A DNA stretch of 64,000 bases, taken from NCBI RefSeq assembly GCF_014197435.1, contig NZ_JACIFP010000001.1:4030001-4094000 (forward strand). The letters run 5' to 3'. Numbering within the stretch: position 1 is the stretch's first letter; every line of letters begins with the position of its first letter. Shown here piece by piece: positions 27,420-36,576 of the stretch. The notes under the pieces are model-generated. The model ran no database searches. It saw nothing but the letters and a program-made list of their open reading frames with translations, and was not told the origin of the DNA. Origin of the DNA: Gordonia humi. Lineage in GTDB: Bacteria; Actinomycetota; Actinomycetes; Mycobacteriales; Mycobacteriaceae. The translations under genes and the position numbers were made by a program.

Positions 27420-27951
27420 GCGACCAGTGTAGGCGGTGCCCGCACGAGCGGTCCCGCCTGCCGACCGGCCGACTGTCGCGGCCGCGCCGCATCCGTCGCA
27501 GACTCCGACAGAGCCGCGGCGCCGAGTACCTCGCCGCTGCGGACGGCACGAGGATCACCACGACGGCGAGCGCAGCCATGATCGGATACTGAGCGATGAG
27601 CTGATCGGCCAACCAGTACGTCAGGAGCAGGCCGATTCCCGCGACGGCGGACGGCAGCGTCAGTATCCCGAGGATCAGTGCGATGCCCAGCACCGTCTCG
27701 ACCGCGGGTGTCGCGATCGCGAAGACGCCGTCCCACGGGTGCACGATCGAGCGCGCGAACCAGCTGAAGTAGGCGGGCACTCGAGGATTGTCCGCGGCCC
27801 CGGACACGACCAACGCGATGTCACTGACACCGAACCCCGCACGGTACTTCACGAATCCTTCGTGTATCCAGAACGCGCCGAGGGCCACCCGCACGACTCC
27901 GGCGAGAACGGAGCCGAGGCGGGCGGCCGCGGACGACCGCGAGGCGGTCAT
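27355..27951 (-). CDS. DoxX-like membrane protein
   Basis: 198 residues. MTASRSSAAARLGSVLAGVVRVALGAFWIHEGFVKYRAGFG begins with the first DoxX helix and its charged turn, followed by three more hydrophobic segments (about 75-100, 102-125, 128-145). The terminal 45 residues are very Arg-rich and overlap arr, so the true fold likely ends near residue 150. DoxX relatives take part in membrane redox homeostasis. It starts 1 bp after the stop of the DM13 lipoprotein. ATG chosen at 27951. Confidence 0.75.
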   Translation of the reverse strand: MTASRSSAAARLGSVLAGVVRVALGAFWIHEGFVKYRAGFGVSDIALVVSGAADNPRVPAYFSWFARSIVHPWDGVFAIATPAVETVLGIALILGILTLPSAVAGIGLLLTYWLADQLIAQYPIMAALAVVVILVPSAAARYSAPRLCRSLRRMRRGRDSRPVGRRDRSCGHRLHWSRGRHPRLRTVLPRDQGGPRTR

Positions 27952-27952
27952 C

Positions 27953-28459
27953 TCACGACAGCGAGGCGGCACCGAACACGGCCTTCGCCTTATCGCAGTG
28001 GACGACGACGTTCTGGTACTTCGACGTGTCGACACCGTGAAGCGTGAACGTCTGCGACGCCTTGTCGAAGGCGACGGTGCCGATCTCGGTGCCCGCGCCG
28101 ACCGCGGCCTCGTCGGTGCCGTCGGTCAGGTAGAGGTGAAGGTCCGGTCCCTCGTCCGACGAGAATCCGGACAACGTCACCGTGTCTCCCATGATCGAGA
28201 CGTCGCCGCTGACGCTCTTGCCGTTCATGCCGGCGAACTCGCCTCCGGTCTCCGCGTCGGCCATACCGGTGGTCGGGGTCGTCGAGTCGCCGTCCATCGA
28301 CGACGAGTCCGACTGCGCCATCGCGGACATCGACATCGCGGACGACATCGCCGCGTCTCCGTTCGACGCGGAGTCGTCGCTTCCACAGGCCGCGAGCCCG
28401 AGGGCGAGTGCGACGGCGACAAGGCCGATGCCCGCTGTGCTCTTGATGTTCATGTTCAT
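27953..28459 (-). CDS. DM13-domain lipoprotein
   Basis: 168 residues. Start ATG 28459 is set by GGAGGGCACATC upstream. The signal ends in LGLAACGSD (lipid Cys at about residue 21). A Ser/Met/Asp-rich linker (DAAMSSAMSMSAMAQSDSS) precedes the DM13 domain: GKSVSGDVSIMGDTVTLSGF, GPDLHLYLTD, FTLHGVDTSKYQNVVVHCDKAKAVFG with the single Cys typical of the domain. DM13 domains are thought to act in redox or electron transfer. First gene of the DM13-DoxX-Arr operon, divergent from a two-component system. Confidence 0.82.
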   Translation of the reverse strand: MNMNIKSTAGIGLVAVALALGLAACGSDDSASNGDAAMSSAMSMSAMAQSDSSSMDGDSTTPTTGMADAETGGEFAGMNGKSVSGDVSIMGDTVTLSGFSSDEGPDLHLYLTDGTDEAAVGAGTEIGTVAFDKASQTFTLHGVDTSKYQNVVVHCDKAKAVFGAASLS

Positions 28460-28590
28460 GATGTGCCCTCCGACGGGTCGATGTGAATGATGCAGGACCA
28501 GGCAAACAGCCCGGTCGGGTACGCGGCGTGAATCTTTCAGGCCCGTAAGAACCGCCGACTCGGGAACGGGCGGTGAGTAGCGTCGCCGGT

Positions 28591-29283
28591 ATGGAGAACA
28601 GGCCACACGTGGTGTTAGTCGAGGACGACGCGGCGGTGCGGACGGTGGTCGGCGACTATCTGCGGGCGGGCGGATGGCGAGTCACGCAGTACCGCGACGG
28701 ACGGTCGGCCGCCGATGCTCTCGACATCGGTCTGCCCGACGTCCTCGTCATCGACCGGATGCTGCCCGAGATCGGCGGCGACGAGCTGTGCCGCCGTGTG
28801 CGAGCCGTATCGGACATTCCGATCATCATGCTGACCGCGCTCGGCGCGGTGGAGCAGCGCATCGCGGGGCTCGAGCACGGCGCCGACGACTACCTGCCGA
28901 AACCGTTCTCGATGAAGGAGCTCCAGCTGCGCATGCAGGCACAGCTACGCCGACACACCCCGTCCGGCCCGGCCGCACCGTTCGCCGCGGGGGCGTTTCG
29001 GATCGATCCCGCCCACCGGCGCGCATGGATCGGGACGAACGAGATCGTGCTGACCACGCGCGAGTACGAGCTGCTGCTGTACTGCGTTCAGCGTCCGGGC
29101 GAGATCCTCACCCGGGACGACATCCTCGGCGACGTGTGGGGCTGGAGCTTCGGCGACGCGTCGACCGTCACCGTTCACGCGCGGCGTCTGCGCGAGAAGA
29201 TCGAGCCGGAACCGCGCTATCCGATCTACCTCCGCACCGAGTGGGGTGTCGGATACCGCTTCACCCCGAACGGAACGGAGTAG
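28591..29283 (+). CDS. OmpR/PhoB-family response regulator
   Basis: 230 residues. The receiver domain has VVLVEDDAAVR (acidic pair), VLVIDRMLPEIGG with phospho-acceptor Asp55, and YLPKPFSMKEL with the conserved Lys. The C-terminal winged helix shows LTTREYELLLYCVQRPGEILTRDDI and VTVHARRLREKIEP. Its cognate kinase follows after 5 bp. ATG 28591 chosen over GTG 28573. It is divergent from the DM13 lipoprotein operon with 131 bp between, so that operon is a likely target (inference). Confidence 0.9.
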   Translation: MENRPHVVLVEDDAAVRTVVGDYLRAGGWRVTQYRDGRSAADALDIGLPDVLVIDRMLPEIGGDELCRRVRAVSDIPIIMLTALGAVEQRIAGLEHGADDYLPKPFSMKELQLRMQAQLRRHTPSGPAAPFAAGAFRIDPAHRRAWIGTNEIVLTTREYELLLYCVQRPGEILTRDDILGDVWGWSFGDASTVTVHARRLREKIEPEPRYPIYLRTEWGVGYRFTPNGTE

Positions 29284-29288
29284 TCGCG

Positions 29289-30446
29289 ATGCTCGCCCTC
29301 CCCGACATCGGGCTGATCGCTCTGACCACGGCGATCTGCACCGCCGTCGTGATGCTCGTCGCGGCTGGGGTGCTTCGCCTCAATCGGCGCGGCCGCGTCG
29401 CCGCGCAGTTCGCGGTGGTCGTCTGCGCCGCGGTCGCATCCATCGTGTCGTCGGTCCTCGCGGTGATGGTCGAGATGTTCCTCTCCACGCACGACCTGAC
29501 CGTGCTGGTCTGGGTCGTCGCGATCGCCACTCTGGTGAGCCTCGTCGCCACGTGGGCGATGGTCTCGCGCGCGGTGTCGGTCTCGGTCGGACGACTCGCC
29601 GAGTCGGCGCGACACATCGCCGCCGGTGCGGTGATCGAGCCCGCCGACCCGGGATGGCGCGAGTTCAACGATCTGCATGCACGCCTCGTCGACGCGTCGG
29701 AGCAACTCGCACTGGCTCGCGGCGAAGTCGAGAAGCTCGATCAAGCGCGCAGACAGTTCTTCGCGTGGATCTCGCATGATCTGCGCACTCCGCTCGCCGG
29801 GATCCGAGCGATGAGCGAGGCCATCGACGACGGGGTGGCTCCCGAACCGGGCGCCTACATACGCACCATCCGCACCCGGGTCGACACGTTGACCGACCTG
29901 GTCGACGATCTGTTCGCACTGTCGACGCTGCAGAGCGGCACTCTGCGTCTCGAGCGCGAACTCGTCCCCCTCCTGGATCTGGTGTCCGACGCCGTCGTCG
30001 ACGTCCGCGACGCTGCGGCGTCTCGCGGCATCAGGATCGAACACCGGGACATCGAAGGCCACATGCTCTGGGCGGATCCCCGGGAGCTCTCGCGCGCGGT
30101 CGGCAATCTCCTCGCCAACGCCGTGCGTCACGCACCCGCCGGATCCGACGTGCTGGTGACCGCCTCCCACCGCGGCGACGACCATCTCATCGTGAGCGTC
30201 CTCGATCAGGGTCCGGGTGTGGCGAGCGAGGATCTGGGCCGCATGTTCGACGTCGGCTGGCGTGCCGGGTCGGCGCGGACCGTCGACTCCGACTCTCCGA
30301 CCGGACCGGGAGCCGGCCTCGGCCTGGCGATCGTGCGCGGCATCGCCGAAGCACACGGCGGCGGCGTCGGCGCCCGGCACGTCGCCGACGGGTTCGAGAT
30401 GTCCATCGTGCTGCCGGTGGGCGAACCGGCAGCCGGCATGCGATAG
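29289..30446 (+). CDS. Sensor histidine kinase
   Basis: 385 residues. Two N-terminal helix pairs (about 5-28, 37-60, 68-90) without a long extracellular loop suggest sensing at or within the membrane. A HAMP-like stretch leads to FFAWISHDLRTPLAGIRAMSE, the H-box with His near 161. N-box NLLANAVRHAP, D/G box VLDQGPGV and GAGLGLAIVRGIAEAHGG complete the ATPase domain. It pairs with the upstream response regulator. Confidence 0.9.
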   Translation: MLALPDIGLIALTTAICTAVVMLVAAGVLRLNRRGRVAAQFAVVVCAAVASIVSSVLAVMVEMFLSTHDLTVLVWVVAIATLVSLVATWAMVSRAVSVSVGRLAESARHIAAGAVIEPADPGWREFNDLHARLVDASEQLALARGEVEKLDQARRQFFAWISHDLRTPLAGIRAMSEAIDDGVAPEPGAYIRTIRTRVDTLTDLVDDLFALSTLQSGTLRLERELVPLLDLVSDAVVDVRDAAASRGIRIEHRDIEGHMLWADPRELSRAVGNLLANAVRHAPAGSDVLVTASHRGDDHLIVSVLDQGPGVASEDLGRMFDVGWRAGSARTVDSDSPTGPGAGLGLAIVRGIAEAHGGGVGARHVADGFEMSIVLPVGEPAAGMR

Positions 30447-30503
30447 CACCCGGCGTGCGACCTCTGGAGCGGATCGTCGGGACGGCGACGGCGACGAGAC
30501 GCA

Positions 30504-30541
30504 TTCCGCCTGTCAGCCGCGAATACTGCTGACAGGCGGAA
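30504..30541. terminator. Perfect 14-bp hairpin between convergent kinase and nrdF2
   Basis: TTCCGCCTGTCAGC and GCTGACAGGCGGAA pair perfectly around a 10-nt loop. It lies after the kinase stop and 18 bp after the nrdF2 stop on the other strand, and can end both transcripts. Confidence 0.75.
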
Positions 30542-30559
30542 CGGCGACGACGATGCTGG

Positions 30560-31567
<1,008 letters not shown>

Positions 31568-31637
31568 TCACGTTGAAGAAAGAAGATCGATACGAACGTG
31601 GTCAACCCTACCGCTAGGGGCCGACAACCTGGGTCTC

Positions 31638-31651
31638 CACAACATGGTGTG
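31638..31651. promoter_or_regulatory. NrdR-box-like imperfect palindrome upstream of nrdF2
   Basis: CACAACATGGTGTG is palindromic at 10 of 14 positions (CACA..CATG..TGTG) and lies 77-90 bp before the nrdF2 start. It resembles the ACACwATATATwGTGT NrdR consensus only loosely. Confidence 0.25.
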
Positions 31652-31702
31652 TTCGGCCACCGATGACGACCCGTGGCGCGACACGCCGAGCACGCTGCTG
31701 TG

Positions 31703-32440
31703 TCAGACGCGTACGACGTCGAGAAGGGCGTCGACGGTCGGCGTGTCGCCGTCGACGGTCAGGTCTCTCATCGGGATGCGCCGCCACAGGCCCAGCAGGA
31801 TGTCGGACGCCGACCCGCGCACCACGACGTCCGGTCGCGCATGCGGCTCGGTCGTCGCACCGTCCGATGCCAGCCGAACGGTGTGTCCGTCGGCGTCGTC
31901 GGGGCGCACGCCGACAACCGTGCCGACTGCGCCCTCGGGCAGATCGGCGCGACGGAGCACCCGCGGGACGAACACCTCGAACCACTCTGCGATGCCGTCG
32001 ACGGCGAGCGCCGCGTCGATCGGCGACGGTCCCGCCTCCGACGCGTTCTGCAGATCCCACCGATGCACCGCGGTCTCGTGTGCCTGTCTCCGGAACCAGA
32101 AGCGGGCGAGGCCGGGACGACCGAACGCGCGCACCGGCCGGTCCGGATCGGTGTCGCGAAGCACTTCGCACAAGTCGCGCAGCCTGTCGGCGTACCAGCC
32201 GACCACCGCGTCGCCGTCGGGGACGTCGGAGGTGTCGAAGCCGAACCTGACGGTCGAGTCGACCGGTTCGGCGACATGCCGTGCCGCCCACCGATGGACC
32301 GCTCCGATGTGGACGACCAGATCCCGCACCGTCCAGTCCGGGCAGGTCGGCACCGGCCTCGCGAGGTCGACCGCGGGTGTCGAACAGATCTGAGATCCCT
32401 CTGTTCCAAGCGATTCCAACCAGTGCGCGACATTCTCCAT
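31703..32440 (-). CDS. DinB/MDMPI-type maleylpyruvate isomerase family protein (mycothiol-dependent fold)
   Basis: 245 residues. VPTCPDWTVRDLVVHIGAVHRW (about 30-51) is the N-terminal MDMPI helix with the metal-binding His, and FWFRRQAHETAVHRWDLQNA (about 113-132) supplies HE-x3-HRWD, the rest of the metal site. C-terminal GSASDILLGLWRRIP is the SCP2-like end. Family members are mycothiol-dependent enzymes; the substrate is not known. 141 bp separate it from nrdF2 upstream. Confidence 0.83.
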   Translation of the reverse strand: MENVAHWLESLGTEGSQICSTPAVDLARPVPTCPDWTVRDLVVHIGAVHRWAARHVAEPVDSTVRFGFDTSDVPDGDAVVGWYADRLRDLCEVLRDTDPDRPVRAFGRPGLARFWFRRQAHETAVHRWDLQNASEAGPSPIDAALAVDGIAEWFEVFVPRVLRRADLPEGAVGTVVGVRPDDADGHTVRLASDGATTEPHARPDVVVRGSASDILLGLWRRIPMRDLTVDGDTPTVDALLDVVRV

Positions 32441-32471
32441 AGACTCGACGCTAACCGAATCGAGGAAGTCG

Positions 32472-33209
32472 ATGGATCGAACGACGCCGTCCGGAGCCGC
32501 GCTCGTCCGCCGTCGCGTCCGCTACTACTACCTGCTCGTCACGCTGATCGTCGCGATCTTCGCCGCCGAGACGACGATGCACTTCACGCACTACACGTGG
32601 TCACGATGGATCGTGACGATCACCGCCGCGATCGCCGTCTGTCTCGCCGTCGGATCGGGTCTGCGCGCCGGGGATCTCGGCGTCGCTCCCGACACATACG
32701 TCCGCGGCACCCGATGGGCGGCGGTGATCATGGTCGTCGTGATCCTGGGAGTCGGGATCGCCCTGGCGATCCCGCCGCTGCGAAGCCTGTTCCACAACGA
32801 TGCGTATCGCAGCCTGCCGTGGGCGCTGTTCTCCGCATTCGTGCTGATCCCGTTCCAGACGGTGATCCCGGAGGAACTGCTGTTCCGCGGCATCATCACC
32901 GGGGCGTTGCTCCGCCGTCATTCGGTGCCGGTGTCGATCGCCGTCCAGGCCGTCCTGTTCGGACTGTGGCACGTCGTGTCGTCGATCGGACTGTCCGACG
33001 GGAACGAGGGCATCGGCGCCGTCCTCGGCACCGGAGTCGCCGGACAGGCACTCGGCGTGGTGGGCGCGGTGGCGTTCACCGGGGCGGCCGGTGCCGTGTT
33101 CGGGTGGCTCCGGGTCAAGACCGGCAGCCTGCTCCCCTGCCTCGCCCTGCACTGGGCCGCCAATGCCGCGGGCGCCGTCGCCGCGGCATTGGCGTGGCGA
33201 CTGGGTTAA
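32472..33209 (+). CDS. CPBP-family intramembrane metalloprotease
   Basis: 245 residues with about seven hydrophobic helices. PEELLFRGIITGALLRR (about 134-150) is motif 1 EExxxR; VLFGLWHVVSS (about 158-168) is motif 2 FxxxH; and LALHWAANAAGA (about 220-231) is motif 3 HxxxN. Family members are Rce1-type glutamate proteases of the membrane. Divergent from the DinB gene with 31 bp between starts, so the promoters overlap. Confidence 0.86.
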   Translation: MDRTTPSGAALVRRRVRYYYLLVTLIVAIFAAETTMHFTHYTWSRWIVTITAAIAVCLAVGSGLRAGDLGVAPDTYVRGTRWAAVIMVVVILGVGIALAIPPLRSLFHNDAYRSLPWALFSAFVLIPFQTVIPEELLFRGIITGALLRRHSVPVSIAVQAVLFGLWHVVSSIGLSDGNEGIGAVLGTGVAGQALGVVGAVAFTGAAGAVFGWLRVKTGSLLPCLALHWAANAAGAVAAALAWRLG

Positions 33210-34372
33210 ACCGTCGTCACGCCGCTCCGCGGGTCCACGAGGATCTTCGCGTGCACCTCGGGATCACCGAGCGCGTCGAACGCTGCCTCCACTCCGCCGA
33301 GCCCGACGGTGCCCGTGATCAACGGCTTCACGTTCATCTTGCCGTCGGCCATCATCGACAGGGTGTCGTGGAACTCGCCCGGGTCATAGCCGAATACGAA
33401 CCGGAACTCGATCTCCTTGGTTCCCGCCATCGCAGGCATGAACGCGTCCTGCTCCATGCACACACCGACGACGACGATCCGTGAGCGCAGCGGCGCGGAG
33501 TCGACGAGCTGCGAGATCATGCCCGGCACTCCGACGCATTCGAACACGACCGGGCCCGCCGGCACCTCGCCGAGTCTCTCGGCGAGTCGGAACACGCGCC
33601 ACCACGGCACCGGCCCGGGCACCGCGCGCAGCTTTCCCATGGTGCCGAGCGCGACGCCGACCAGGTCGGACACCGACCGCACCTCGTTGCGTCCGGGCGT
33701 GTAGGCGTCGAACGGGTCGGTCAAGCGCGGATCGACGACGACGGTCGCACCCATCTCCCCGGCCAGTGCGCGCCGACGCGGTGACAGATCGCTGGCGACG
33801 ATCTGCTTGACTCCGGATGCCTTGAGCATCGCGATCACCGCGAGGCCGATGGGGCCGCATCCGATCACGACGGCCGCCTGACCGCGACGCACCTGGCCGC
33901 GACGCACCGCGTGCCACGCGACGGCCATCGGTTCGGTCAGTGCGGCCTCCTCGGTCGAGAGACCGTCGGGCACCGACAGCACCATCGACTCGGCGGCGAT
34001 CACCTGCTCCGCGTAGGCGCCCGGCGCCTTCTCCGACAGCCCGGTCAGGTGCGGCCGTGCGCCGTCGGAGATCATCGGCAGCGCGACGACCCGCGTTCCC
34101 TTCTTCCACCGCCTACGGCAGCCCGGCCCGTACTCGGCGACGGTTCCGACGAACTCGTGCCCCATCACCACGCGCTGATCGGAACGCATCATATGGTGAT
34201 AGCCCGCGGTCTCCGCGACCTCGGCGACGACGTCCGCGTGATGCCGCGCGTGCAGGTCGGATCCGCAGATGCCCGCGCGTGCCACGTCGAGCAGCACCTG
34301 ACCGTGTCCCGGGACGGGATCGGCGACGTCGTCGACGGTCAGCTGACCCCGGCTGCACACAACGGCTTTCAT
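33206..34372 (-). CDS. Zinc-dependent medium-chain alcohol dehydrogenase
   Basis: 388 residues. GICGSDLHARHH gives the catalytic Cys region, MGHEFVGTVAEYGPG the GHE motif, and VVIGCGPIGLAVIAMLKASG the Rossmann GxGxxG. Unlike classical ADHs the structural four-Cys cluster is not evident, which is usual for the threonine/sorbitol-type branch. Oxidises an alcohol with NAD(P)+; substrate not known. ATG 34372 (MKAVVCSRG) is used; the frame is open further upstream. Overlaps the CPBP gene stop by 4 bp, tail to tail. Confidence 0.85.
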   Translation of the reverse strand: MKAVVCSRGQLTVDDVADPVPGHGQVLLDVARAGICGSDLHARHHADVVAEVAETAGYHHMMRSDQRVVMGHEFVGTVAEYGPGCRRRWKKGTRVVALPMISDGARPHLTGLSEKAPGAYAEQVIAAESMVLSVPDGLSTEEAALTEPMAVAWHAVRRGQVRRGQAAVVIGCGPIGLAVIAMLKASGVKQIVASDLSPRRRALAGEMGATVVVDPRLTDPFDAYTPGRNEVRSVSDLVGVALGTMGKLRAVPGPVPWWRVFRLAERLGEVPAGPVVFECVGVPGMISQLVDSAPLRSRIVVVGVCMEQDAFMPAMAGTKEIEFRFVFGYDPGEFHDTLSMMADGKMNVKPLITGTVGLGGVEAAFDALGDPEVHAKILVDPRSGVTTV

Positions 34373-34442
34373 ACCTGGCAACTGTAGTGGCGAGGCCCGA
34401 CGTTCACCGCGGTCCGGCGAATCGATGGTCGATACTCGAGTC

Positions 34443-35411
34443 ATGCCGCCCGATCCGAACTCGCCTCGCGCGAGCCTTCTCGACGTCGACGACCAGCGCC
34501 TCTACGTCGAGGAGTGCGGCGCACCCCACGGCGTCCCCGCCCTCTTCCTGCACGGCGGACCGGGTGGAACGCTCGGCACCGGAGCGTACCGCGAGCGCTT
34601 CCCCCTCGAACGTGTCCGTCTCGTCAGCTTCGAACAGCGCGGCTGCGGGCGGTCTGTGCCGCATGCGTCCGATCCGGCGACGTCGTTGGAGACGAACACC
34701 TCGCAGGCATTGATCGGCGACATCGAGGCCGTCCGAACGCATCTCGGAATCGACCGTTGGATCGTCAACGGGATCTCGTGGGGGTCGTCGTTGGCATTGG
34801 CGTACGCGCAGGCCTGTCCCGAGCGGGTGTCGGGCTTGGTTCTGGTCGCCGTCACGGCGGGCTCCCGTCACGAGATCGACTGGATCACCGAGGGCGTCAG
34901 CCGTATCTTCCCCGAAGCGTGGGACCGGTTCGCCTCGCATGCGGAGGCGGCCGGTGTCGGCTACCGGCGCGGACGCGACCGCCTCGTGAACGCCTATGCG
35001 CGACTGCTCGACTCCCCCGACGACCACGTGCGTGACGCCGCGTCGCGGGAATGGGCGCGTTGGGAGGACACGCACATATCCATCGGCACGGGCGGCCTGC
35101 GCCGAGATCCACGATGGGACGACGATCGGTTCCGGCTCGCGTTCACTCGTCTCGCGGCGCACTACTGGTCGCATGACTGCTTCTTCTCGCCGCCGTTGCT
35201 CGAGCGCATGGACCGCGTCGCCGGCATCCGCGGTTACCTGATCCACGGCCGGCGGGACGTCTCGGGTCCCGCCGAGACGGCCTGGCGGTTGCACCGAGCC
35301 TGGCCCGGGTCGACGTTGATCGTCGACGAGGCCGATGGTCACGGAGGACGCTCTCTCGGCGAGCACTGGGCGGCGGCGAACGACGCGCTGGTCGCCGTTC
35401 AGCGGAGGTAG
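34443..35411 (+). CDS. pip: Proline iminopeptidase-type alpha/beta hydrolase
   Basis: 322 residues. LFLHGGPGGTLGTGAYRERF is the oxyanion HGGPGG; SFEQRGCGRSVPHA is the DQRGxGxS motif; NGISWGSSLALAYAQACP holds the nucleophile Ser in GxSWGS. Acid and base lie near GYLIHGRRDVSGP and DEADGHGG. It removes N-terminal proline from peptides. The start ATG 34443 has no ribosome site but a GATACT element 6 bp upstream, consistent with a leaderless transcript; ATG 34425 is an alternative. Confidence 0.85.
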   Translation: MPPDPNSPRASLLDVDDQRLYVEECGAPHGVPALFLHGGPGGTLGTGAYRERFPLERVRLVSFEQRGCGRSVPHASDPATSLETNTSQALIGDIEAVRTHLGIDRWIVNGISWGSSLALAYAQACPERVSGLVLVAVTAGSRHEIDWITEGVSRIFPEAWDRFASHAEAAGVGYRRGRDRLVNAYARLLDSPDDHVRDAASREWARWEDTHISIGTGGLRRDPRWDDDRFRLAFTRLAAHYWSHDCFFSPPLLERMDRVAGIRGYLIHGRRDVSGPAETAWRLHRAWPGSTLIVDEADGHGGRSLGEHWAAANDALVAVQRR

Positions 35412-35461
35412 GCGTCGCCCGCCGTTCACCGTGGCGTCGACTCCGACTCATCTGTTCGAAC

Positions 35462-35467
35462 TACAGT
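35462..35467 (+). promoter_or_regulatory. -10 element of a probable leaderless promoter
   Basis: TACAGT (TANNNT) ends 7 bp before the ATG at 35475, which places transcription start on the A of the start codon. No Shine-Dalgarno is present. Confidence 0.45.
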
Positions 35468-35474
35468 CCCGGTC

Positions 35475-36521
35475 ATGAGACGACTCCTCGCCGGAACTGT
35501 CGCCGCAAGTGTGCTCGCCGCGACGGCCCTGACCGCACCCCATGCGCAGGCCGCTCCGGCCTCGCCGATCCGCCTCAGCTACGTCTCGACGTCGCAGTTG
35601 GCGAACGGAACCACCGTCGCGGGACATCGCGTCGGCGGACTGTCCGGCCTGGACTACGAACCGAGGACCGGACAGTTCGTGGCGATCAGCGACGACAAGG
35701 GCGATCACGGTCCCGCCCGCTACTATCGGCTGCCCGCGTCGGGTGTGCTGACCGGACACCCCGCACCGACAGAGGCGCCGCTGCTCGGCCTGGCTCCGCA
35801 GACGTTCGACCTGGAGTCGATCCGCCTGCGGCCCGATGGGAACGCCATCGTGACCTCCGAGGGCGTCACCGCGACGAAGGCCGCACCGTTCGTCCGTGAG
35901 TACACGTCGTTCGGCATCCCGGTCCGCGACTACCCGATTCCGGCCCGCTACCGCTCCGCCGGCACGAGTCACGGATTCCGCGACAACCTCGCATTCGAGG
36001 GCTCCGCCGTCCACGGCGGCACCGTCAGCCTGCTCACCGAGTCTTCGCTCGCCCAGGATCCGGAGGGCACGACACAGACGGGTGCACCCGCTCGTCTGCT
36101 CCGTCTGTCGAACAGCGGTACGGTGCGCGACGAGTACGTCTACCGCACCGATCCCCTGCCGACCGTCGACGGCGAGGAGGGCGCCTCCGAACTCCTCGCC
36201 CTGAACGGCACCGACTATCTCGTGATCGAGCGAGGCTACGACGGCACGACGGGCCGCAATCACGTGAAGGTCTTCTGGACGACGATCAGCGGTGCGCAAC
36301 CGATCACCGGCGACTCGCGCGTCCCGTCGACGGTGAAGGCCATGCCGAAGACACTCGTCTTCGACTTCGCCTCCGTCCCGCGGATCGGCAACCCGGACAA
36401 TGTCGAAGGCATGTCGTTCGGCCCGCGCCTGAAAGACGGACGACGGTCCCTCGTCCTGGTCTCCGACGACAACTTCAGCTCATCGCAGAAGACGCTGTTC
36501 CACATCCTGGCCGTCGACTGA
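35475..36521 (+). CDS. Secreted phytase-like esterase-domain protein
   Basis: 348 residues. A Sec signal (RRLLAGTVAASVLAATALTA, cleavage after AQA-A near residue 27) leads to the esterase-like activity-of-phytase domain: GGLSGLDYEPRTGQFVAISDDKG, TFDLESIRLRPDGNAIVTSEG, RDNLAFEGSAVHGG, and GNPDNVEGMSFGPRLKDGRRSLVLVSDDNF (quoted in parts). These Asp/Glu segments build the propeller with metal sites. It acts outside the cytoplasm; the substrate is probably a phosphate ester. Start supported by the leaderless promoter. Confidence 0.82.
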   Translation: MRRLLAGTVAASVLAATALTAPHAQAAPASPIRLSYVSTSQLANGTTVAGHRVGGLSGLDYEPRTGQFVAISDDKGDHGPARYYRLPASGVLTGHPAPTEAPLLGLAPQTFDLESIRLRPDGNAIVTSEGVTATKAAPFVREYTSFGIPVRDYPIPARYRSAGTSHGFRDNLAFEGSAVHGGTVSLLTESSLAQDPEGTTQTGAPARLLRLSNSGTVRDEYVYRTDPLPTVDGEEGASELLALNGTDYLVIERGYDGTTGRNHVKVFWTTISGAQPITGDSRVPSTVKAMPKTLVFDFASVPRIGNPDNVEGMSFGPRLKDGRRSLVLVSDDNFSSSQKTLFHILAVD

Positions 36522-36537
36522 GCCGGCCCCAGAGGTA

Positions 36538-36569
36538 ACGGGAATCTCCCGCTCGGTGGGAGAACCCGT
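36538..36569. terminator. Hairpin between phytase-like gene and the PrpD operon end
   Basis: ACGGG-aa-TCTCCC pairs with GGGAGA-a-CCCGT around a 7-nt loop, between convergent genes. Confidence 0.6.
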
Positions 36570-36576
36570 ACACCCG

